From Megalonaias nervosa (taxonomy: Eukaryota; Mollusca; Bivalvia; Unionida; Unionidae): 64,000 nucleotides of DNA. Within the stretch, counting starts at the first letter, position 1. Every line of letters begins with the position of its first letter. Under the pieces are notes generated by a model that was not told the DNA's origin, did not search any database, and saw only the letters and a program-made list of their open reading frames with translations. The position numbers were made by a program, and so were the translations under genes. The DNA is taken from positions 1 through 64,000 of the forward strand of contig JAECUM010093726.1 in the NCBI GenBank assembly GCA_016617855.1. Reading direction: 5' to 3'. Below are positions 57,243 through 64,000 of this stretch, one piece after another.

Positions 57243-57576
57243 GTGCGTGTGCGTTTGTGTGTTGTGTGTGTGTTGGATTTTTAACTTAGCTGTAACATTT
57301 TTTCAGACATATCGCTACGATATCTGCAGTGTGGTAGTTTATAGTGATGTCTAGCACTGGGGCATCATGCCGTAGACATGTAGCTTGATGTCCCACCCAG
57401 TCACTTTATCCTGACACCAGGCCGACCAGTCCTAACACTAACCTGTTAATGCTGAACGCCAAGGGAGGCAGCTGTTAGTACCATCTTTGTAAGACTTTAG
57501 TACGACTCGGCCGGGGATCGAACCCACGACCTCCAGCATCCGCCTCGGACGCTATAACCAATAGGCAACCGGAACG
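57243..57576 (-). mobile_element. SINE, full-length
   Basis: Minus strand: head at the 57,576 side with box B-like gggttcgatccc near 57,520, body, and a (CA)n-like tail at 57,243-57,270. Its head is continuous with the 3.45-kb duplicated segment, exactly as in copy 1. Confidence 0.9.
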
Positions 57577-59637
57577 GCGTTTGCTCTATCGTATACGTAA
57601 ATTTCATAATCAAAACTGAATGAATAATGTAAATAATTCAACAACGTTCGTTTTTAGTACATTGTATACGTTAACATTAGTAATAATCTGCACACATTTA
57701 TTTATAATTTTCAGACCTTTGTTTTCCTAGTGCAGATCAAATGACGTAAAAAAGCTGGGTAGACAAGAACGTTGAAACACAGTCTTACAACGCGTAATTA
57801 AATATTTGACTATCAGAAAGTCTCTTGAGAACAGTCGATTTTATTGGACATTCAAAAGAGAAAACAATCATATACAGATCATAAATTCATCCTTCAAGAC
57901 AAGTCCAAATATGGAACTGTACACGTGACGCAAAGTTCGAACATTTAGATTTAATACTACATATAGGACCAAATTTTGTGGTTTCAATTTTCTATAATAT
58001 TGTATCGACAACTGTTACAGAAATGTATGGCGCAATTGAATATCTGTAAGAAAATTATATGAAAGCAATCAAACTTCTTTCCACTTTTGGTCCAAAAACC
58101 ATGATGTGAGATGTATAAATATTACACATTCATCACACAGCATGCATTTCTAGGTGCAAGAAACTGAATTTAAACATGTGTAATGGTTGAAAAACCAATT
58201 ACATATGTTCAAACAACAGGGCAATGGCTTTTATCATGTAAGTACGTAATTCAAGGTCAGTACGTTCAAGATCTTCATCTTTAGATGACAAGTTAAAACG
58301 TTTCAATACGAACAGTAATTTGAAAGATACATAAATAATCCATTTAGAAGTTATTGAAAATATCAGAAAACGGAAAAGAAGGAAGGTTCACGTAAAGATA
58401 TATGAAATGGAAAAAAGTTTAAATGTTGATGGATAAAACGTTATGAGTGAAGGGAAGAAAGAGGCACAGGTATCATATATCTGAAGTTTACCGATAATCG
58501 CCAGGGGTAGTTCAGGCAAGAGTATCTCAGTAATCGTTACAAAAACTGTTAGAATCGTATGCCACATCAAGCTCTGTTGAGACTGTAGGCGTGGGAAAGT
58601 GTTGCGATTGCAGATAATTGCATTCGCGGTTCAATTGGAATTATCAAAGTTTCGTGACATATTCTATCATTCGGAGACAGAAGACAGGTAAATGAATTGA
58701 GAAAGGTGCAATGCAATCGCTGATTTTTCCTGATACCGGTACTGCAATCTGTATAATCTGCACAGGTCTGCTGTTCACTATATTGTTACAAACCAGGGGT
58801 ATTTGCTTGACCAAGCGGTGTCAAACCCAGGGGCGATTCCGCTAGAAGTCATAAATTTACCCTAATTCCAAAGACTTCCATACAGCCTCTTTATAAATAG
58901 AAAGTCCAACGTGTCCATTCGATAAATAATTTTACTTTAATCAATACAAGATCACAGATCTCAGTACTTTCCAATTGTCGATCAACCGCACATCTGCATG
59001 GTTCCTCTTGATCAACTTTCCGTACCGTCAGCACTTCAAGCCATAAAAGTATAGAACTATACCCTAAGACAAGAACTACTTTTACTACGCCACATTAGGC
59101 CAGTCAGATCAAAGTACATCACATTTGCCACCATGGCGAAATAAACTGTATCTGCCGACGGTGAAACAGTCCCTTCTTGTTTATTATATTTTGTAATTTA
59201 CCAGGCTCCAACCATAAATATAGAACCCGCAGTCATACAACCAATGTACACCAGTAGATTTTATTAGGGGCTATGAAAAGTATGGCATCATGGAAACTCA
59301 CTAAGACTTCACTCCATGACGTTTGCTCCTAGTAATTAGTTAGTTATTTCGGACGTAAGGAATATTTCCACAGGACGGAGATCTAATAATCAAACAAATA
59401 ATCACAATAAGCTAAGAATTCATTAGAACTGGGGCGCTATAAAAAAATGTGCATCTCCAAATTTATTACACTATCAATGGTTTACTTGAGTCTTGGTGTT
59501 AATCCTCACTGACCAGTGCTTCATTACTTGCAACTTAATGTTCTGGCAATATATGTAAATAATGCCATTGACTAAGAAGTAGAGAGATATTGATATTGAA
59601 GAAAAGCTGTCATAACAGGAAAACTACGTGTACTTTT

Positions 59638-59725
59638 TCTTCTTCATCACCACCACCATCATCATCATCATCATCTTCTTCTTCTTCTTCTTCTTCTTGT
59701 TATTATTATTATTATTATTATTATT
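59638..59725. repeat. (TTC)n/(ATC)n/(ATT)n compound microsatellite
   Basis: Homologue of the block at 18,640-18,735 with different repeat numbers. The overlapping open frames on both strands are artefacts. Confidence 0.92.
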
Positions 59726-60035
59726 GAACAATCTTTTTGAAAGGTTATTTTTTACCTGGGCCTTTTCCGTCTTGGTCCTTTCTGACCTGTTATCGGTCTT
59801 TCTGGACCAAGCCTTTTTAACGCGGCCTCTATCGTACCGGTCCTTTCTGACTCGACAACGTCTACAGAGGATCAAGACTTTAGAGCGATCACCTACGAAC
59901 CGAACAGGATTGGACGTTTGCCCACTACCAAATCGTCAGCCGATCCTTGGAAAAATATATTAAATCGTGTACCAGAAGCTTCTGCGGCTTCACAACCACT
60001 ACACCTTGCCGTACGGACACCCCGATATTTGCCAG

Positions 60036-60372
60036 TATATAAACGGGAAAACATCCAAGACCACAACTTCATTGTAACCACAAACGCCAAGCTAGAAAGA
60101 TGAATCACTCCACACAATAAGTATCTAGCGACAGACTCAAGTCCAGTGAGAAACTATAGTGCGATGCTGAACCTTACGATCACTTCATCATTGCAGTATC
60201 ACATTGTAGTTATTTATTTACTAACTACATGGAAAACCATCTGCAACGATTGCTACTTCCAGCCTACAAGATTTTACCTTATGGACACGCTGATATAGGC
60301 CAGTATAAAAAGGGGACGATTTCCAAGGTCAACACTTCATTGCTAGTACCAACGCCGAGAAAGGTGAATCGC
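60036..60372 (+). promoter_or_regulatory. Paired TATA/initiator-like modules, copy 2
   Basis: P1: TATATAAA at 60,036 and TTCATTG at 60,068. P2: TATAAAAA at 60,304 and TTCATTG at 60,336. Both internal spacings are 32 and the module spacing is 268, identical to copy 1. Confidence 0.5.
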
Positions 60373-60392
60373 TCCGCACAGATGAAAGGTCT

Positions 60393-60875
60393 ATGTCAAA
60401 CATACTCGACCTCTTTCTCCACCATACCGTCAAAGCAAAATGCATTCAAGAAGGAAAAGAGTTCATTAGACCCCAAAGACTATCGATTTCGAGAAAATTT
60501 GGAACGACAGCTTGCACCTATACGGTGATACTTAAAGACTTCGCGTCTGACGTTCCACCCGAGGAAACAGCGGATTACGTTACGGCCTTATTTGACTCAC
60601 GGTTAAAGGAACTCAAACTACAATGCCAAGTCAAAGATGGCGGTTGTCTGAGTCTATCTATGTATCATGACATTTTGAACTCTGCTGGATGTATTTTTTG
60701 TACAGCTACAGAATTTGCTTCTTCCAAACTTTTGTCAGCTATAGGAGACGTGCAGACGACGAGAGAAGAATTTGACATCACCGATATTAGGGTGACTGCG
60801 TATGAAAATATTCATACATATATTGGTATGGCGTACGTCGTACCTCCGTGGGAAGAAGACAATGACTGCGCTTGA
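60393..60875 (+). CDS. PolB N-terminal-like protein, copy 2
   Basis: A 160-codon frame, the most intact of the three copies: YTVILKDFASDVPPEE, then YVTALFDSRLKELKLQCQV, LSMYHDILNSAGC and FDITDIRVTAYENIHTYI, ending PPWEEDNDCA and TGA. It follows promoter P2 by about 50 bases. The assignment to a polymerase N-terminus is from memory of Maverick/Polinton-type polymerases. The stop after NDCA is shared with copy 1, so the protein may be naturally short. Confidence 0.45.
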   Translation: MSNILDLFLHHTVKAKCIQEGKEFIRPQRLSISRKFGTTACTYTVILKDFASDVPPEETADYVTALFDSRLKELKLQCQVKDGGCLSLSMYHDILNSAGCIFCTATEFASSKLLSAIGDVQTTREEFDITDIRVTAYENIHTYIGMAYVVPPWEEDNDCA

Positions 60876-60964
60876 TCAGCTTACCGATAAGTGTACCTAT
60901 CACGATGGATACAACAACAGATTTACGAATGAAAGGGAGTGCGTGATGGTAAACATCTAAGTTG

Positions 60965-61195
60965 TATATGGGGGAACTATAGCCTCGTTGACCTGTATGT
61001 TAAATTTAGGGGGTTGTACCGTAGCCTCAAGATTTATAGCCTCACGTAGACGTCTATGTTAAATTTGGCCATTTTCACTATAGCCTCAAGATTTATAGCC
61101 TCAGGTAGACTTCTTTGTTAAATTTGGTCGTTTGCAATATAGCCCCAAGATTTATAGCCTCAAGTATACGTCAGTCATAAAAGAGGTGGTTTGTA
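60965..61195. repeat. 59-bp tandem repeat
   Basis: tagcctcaagatttatagcc begins at about 61,022, 61,081 and 61,139, with a partial unit at 60,972. Each carries gttaaattt about 35 bases later. It lies between the converging copies 2 and 3. Confidence 0.8.
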
Positions 61196-61899
61196 CTTTC
61201 GGGACAATTGGAAGTTAACATGGCAAAGTCACCTTGAGATCAATGGAAACTAAACATGGGCAATGTCATGGAGTTTATAGGGTCAAAACTATTTATAGGG
61301 TTGAATTTATTTATAGGGACAAAGGGTTGATAGGGACAAACATACACATACAGAAACAAACAAATACACATCCAAACACACAGAAAAGAGGACATAGATA
61401 CTCCAAAGAAAGACTCACAGACAGAATAGAGACTCCAAAAATAAAAATTCTATTGCATGGGTACAAACAATTACTCAAATATTTACATGGGCTCAGCGGC
61501 CTGTGCTTTGGTCCAAGCACTATCCATTTAATACATACAAATTTGGACATTTAAACAAACCTATTCACAAGTTATATATTTCTTGGTTCTAGAAAGCTCC
61601 TTTTAACAATTACAGTTCATGCCTTCAAAGAAACCCCCAAAGTATATGCATTTCATAAAAGAATGACATTTTTCATACTACAATTAATGTCCATTTTTGA
61701 GAGAAAGCTAAAACAAGAAACAAATGTTCAAATAGGACAAAGTTCGTGCTTTTATTTTTATCAGTCACGCACGTTGTTTAAATCTGGTCAGCTACCACTT
61801 GTGTCCCAGCATAGATGTTTTCCATCACTTTCTCCCTTTCATATGTGGATCTGTTGGTTTATACATCGTGCTAGGTACACTTATGGACAAGCAGATCAA

Positions 61900-62438
61900 T
61901 GGTGGTTATTGTCTTCTTCCCATAGAGGTGCAACGTATGCCATATTAACGGTTACTTTTCCATTGGTAATGTCAGATTCTCATCTCATCGTCTGCACGTC
62001 TTCAATAACCCTCAATAGTTTGGAAGAAGTTAATTCTGCAGGAGTACTAAACCCGAGTCATACAGGAGAGTTCAAACTTTCGTGATACATAGATAGGCTC
62101 AAAGGACCTCGATCTTTGACTTGACACTGACGTTTGAGTTCCTCTAATAGTGAGTCAGATAAGTCCGTAATGAAACTTGCTGCTTCCTCGGCTGGAACGT
62201 CAGACGCAAAGTCTTTAAATTTCACCGTGTAGGTGTAAGGTGTCCGCCTAACTTTTCTCGAAGTCGCTGTCTGAATCATTTGGATGCTAAAATTTTGCTT
62301 TAGGTCTACTGAATCCTTTTCCTTGTTGGACCCGCTTTGCTGTGAGGGTATGGTGGTGAAAGTGGGCAATGATGTTTGTTCATTCTCTTTTTTCATCTGC
62401 GTAGAATGATTCATCTTTCTCGGCGTTTGTCCTCGCAA
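61900..62438 (-). pseudogene. PolB N-terminal-like fragment, copy 3
   Basis: The frame 62,438-62,058 has YTVKFKDFASDVPAEE, FITDLSDSLLEELKRQCQV and LSMYHESLNSPV, then a TGA-type stop. The remaining part (ending near WEE-like sequence at about 61,910) is in other frames. Confidence 0.5.
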
Positions 62439-62743
62439 TGAAGTGTCGTTCTTGGAAGTCGTCCCATTTTATACTGGGTGATATCAGCATGTCCATAAGG
62501 TAAAGTCTTGTTGTCTGGAATTCGCACTGGTTGCACGTAGTTTGCCATGGTGTTAGTAAATAAACAACTAAGATGTGGTACTGCATTGGTGATGTGATTG
62601 TGAAGCACAGCATCGCACTCGAGTTTCTCGTTGGACTTGAGTCTTACGCTCGATACTTGCTGTTTGAAAGTATTCATCTCTTTCGCTTGGCGTTTGTAGT
62701 TACAAATGAACTATCGGTCTTGGACGTTGTCCCTTTTTATATA
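62404..62743 (-). promoter_or_regulatory. Paired TATA/initiator-like modules, copy 3
   Basis: On the minus strand P1 is TATATAAA starting at 62,743 with TTCATTT starting at 62,710. P2 is TATAAAAT starting at 62,473 with TTCATTG starting at 62,442. Spacings are 33 and 31, and the modules are 270 apart. Confidence 0.5.
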
Positions 62744-64000
62744 CTGACCAATATCGACATATCCGTACGGTAAAGTAAAGTGATTAGGAAGCCGTACTCG
62801 CTTCTGGTACACAATTTGATAAACTTTTTCCAAGTCGACTGACGATTTAGTATGTGGGTAAACGTACAATCTTGTGCGGTTCGTCGGTGGTCTCTCTAAC
62901 ATTTCGTTCTTCTCCAGACTGCAAGGCTTCACTCAGCATGCCAAAGTTCACCATTTGACTGGTGCGATAACTGAGAGTCAATGTTTTCACTTTACACTCC
63001 GTGTGCACATCTCCTTGTGGGTCCCGGTATTCGTAATCGTAATTTTTAGGACCGCCACTAGCAAAACTTAGAATCTTGTCGTCGGGATGTTCGTCCGTTT
63101 AGGCTCCTAAAGGGTCTCCTTCTATATTAGGGTGACTTTGACCCAGGCGATCGATGTAGATGCAACTGTCCGTGTCAATGTACAACACACGATCTCCTAG
63201 CAACAGTTTTAAGCGAGCATAGGCTGTCAAGTAAACTGCAATGATGACATTTCCAAATTCGTCGGCTTCTACAAAGTCCAGTTCTTCTTCGTAATTGACT
63301 AAGATCAAGTCATCACGAACGACGTCCACGTCTTTCATGTATTTGGTTTTCTCGTGAATCATCTGGAAGTAGTGGAAAGGTTCTGTCAAATACTCTGTCT
63401 TGGGTAAACACGGTCGTTGTGCCATTTTACCCCACAAGCAAATTAACATCACTTTGGCAAACGATCGCCTTCCTTCGTTTTTCTCGATGTGGTCTAAAAT
63501 GATACCTTCATGCTCCCAGTATTTGTCTTTGAATTTCTTTTGGTCTTCGGGACTCTGGCAGCAGGAAGGACAGCCACTGACTTCTTCTTTCACTTCAAAA
63601 AAGCATTCTCGTAGTCTACGAAAATGCCTTTCTTAGAATCGTCGCCCTTGTGGTACTGTTCTGTCTTGGGAAAGTAGTAAATTTCGTACACTTCTAACAG
63701 TTGGTATCCCAGGTTCAGAGCTTTAAACAAATTCACGCTGACCCACGTTCCCGTCAAGGCGCGTTCTTCCTGAGTGTGCTGACAATGTCGGTCTTGGTTG
63801 CACGTTTCGGCACAACTACGACACAATGGAAACATCAGTTTTCCTTGGCAATGATGAGGTAAAACGGGATGGTACAAGTCAGTGGGAGGCAAAACGTTAC
63901 ATTTGATCAATCCTTCGTATTGTCGAATGTTGTCCAGGTCGATGTGTTCGGTCAGCAATTGCTAGTGCCCTGCGGGAGAGCGACAATATTTGCACACGTA
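62711..64000 (-). pseudogene. Family-B DNA polymerase, C-terminal half, runs off window
   Basis: 63,958-63,590 carries GLIKCNVLPPTDLYHPVLP, LCRSCAE and a Cys/His patch. 63,593-63,099 continues with CPSCC, VMLICLWGKMAQRP, AYARLKLLLGDRVLYIDTDS (motif C Asp-Thr-Asp at 63,165-63,176). After a TAA near 63,100 the sequence reads DDKILSFASGGPKNYDYEY, CKVKTLTLSY, and KVYQIVYQKRV, ending TLPYGY. This order is that of Maverick/Polinton-type polymerase B. A one-base loss in a T-run at 63,590 and the TAA inactivate it. The 5' part lies beyond 64,000. Confidence 0.8.

Larger units (their letters stand above)
57462..60960. repeat. Duplicated 3.45-kb segment, copy 2
   Basis: It parallels 16,505-19,953 from the SINE head through the microsatellite and both TATA modules to the coding fragment. 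A short insertion near 58,325-58,350 (a few tens of bases) distinguishes it. It ends at 60,960, after which a 59-bp tandem repeat begins. Confidence 0.88.
61235..62945 (-). repeat. Inverted third copy of the distal segment
   Basis: Reading on the minus strand it contains, in order, the polymerase tail, P1, P2, the N-terminal-like coding fragment, then the non-coding sequence found after copy 1 (to about 20.5 kb). With copy 2 it forms an inverted pair about 1 kb apart. Confidence 0.82.

Noticed and set aside
59624..59963. Open frames of 83 and 111 codons on both strands
   Set aside because: Both are low-complexity readings of the (TTC)n/(ATT)n block.

Overview
This is eukaryotic, animal-type DNA, most likely from a lophotrochozoan and probably a mollusc. 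It is AT-rich and packed with microsatellites. It holds six copies of a tRNA-derived SINE with a (CA)n tail, a C2H2 zinc-finger gene with a long unbroken finger array, spliced transposase exons, a Ty3/Gypsy-type retrotransposon, a LINE and Maverick/Polinton-type DNA. No bacterial operon structure is present, and the species cannot be fixed from sequence alone. Nearly every coding region belongs to a mobile element, and nearly all are broken by stops or frameshifts.

1-5 kb: somewhat less AT-rich DNA with a decayed, unidentified minus-strand coding tract, a (GT)n run and a perfect 10-bp hairpin. 5-12 kb: a SINE, then gene-poor DNA with three diverged tandem arrays (periods about 137, 143 and 128 bp). 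12.4-14.6 kb: a decayed minus-strand gene of the invertebrate tyrosine-recombinase-like family. 14.9-16.5 kb: a minus-strand LINE that keeps its endonuclease and C-terminal region but has lost the reverse-transcriptase core. 16.5-20 kb: a 3.45-kb segment that recurs at 57.5-61 kb.

21.5-29.5 kb: an 8.0-kb IS630/Tc1-like transposon with 185-bp terminal inverted repeats (TIRs), TA target duplication, and a split transposase gene carrying a PHD-like C-terminal finger. 29.7-30.8 kb: a ten-finger C2H2 gene whose flanking fingers have been mutated away. 31-37.3 kb: weak hAT-like remnants, a SINE and mostly empty DNA.

37.3-57.0 kb: a degenerate 19.7-kb Maverick/Polinton element with about 280-bp TIRs. 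It encodes a phospholipase A2-like protein, a retroviral-type integrase, a family-B DNA polymerase with helicase remnants, and minus-strand virion-type proteins (major capsid, penton-like, small basic proteins). It is interrupted by a SINE and by a 6.8-kb Ty3/Gypsy-type LTR element whose integrase lies upstream of its reverse transcriptase (Gmr1-like order).

57.2-64 kb: a SINE, the second copy of the 3.45-kb segment, and an inverted third copy of its distal part. The third copy joins a second, different family-B DNA polymerase at the right edge. All three copies carry the same pair of TATA/initiator-like modules 268-270 bp apart, lying between polymerase C-terminal-like and N-terminal-like sequence. 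This repeated promoter arrangement is the least explained structure in the window.
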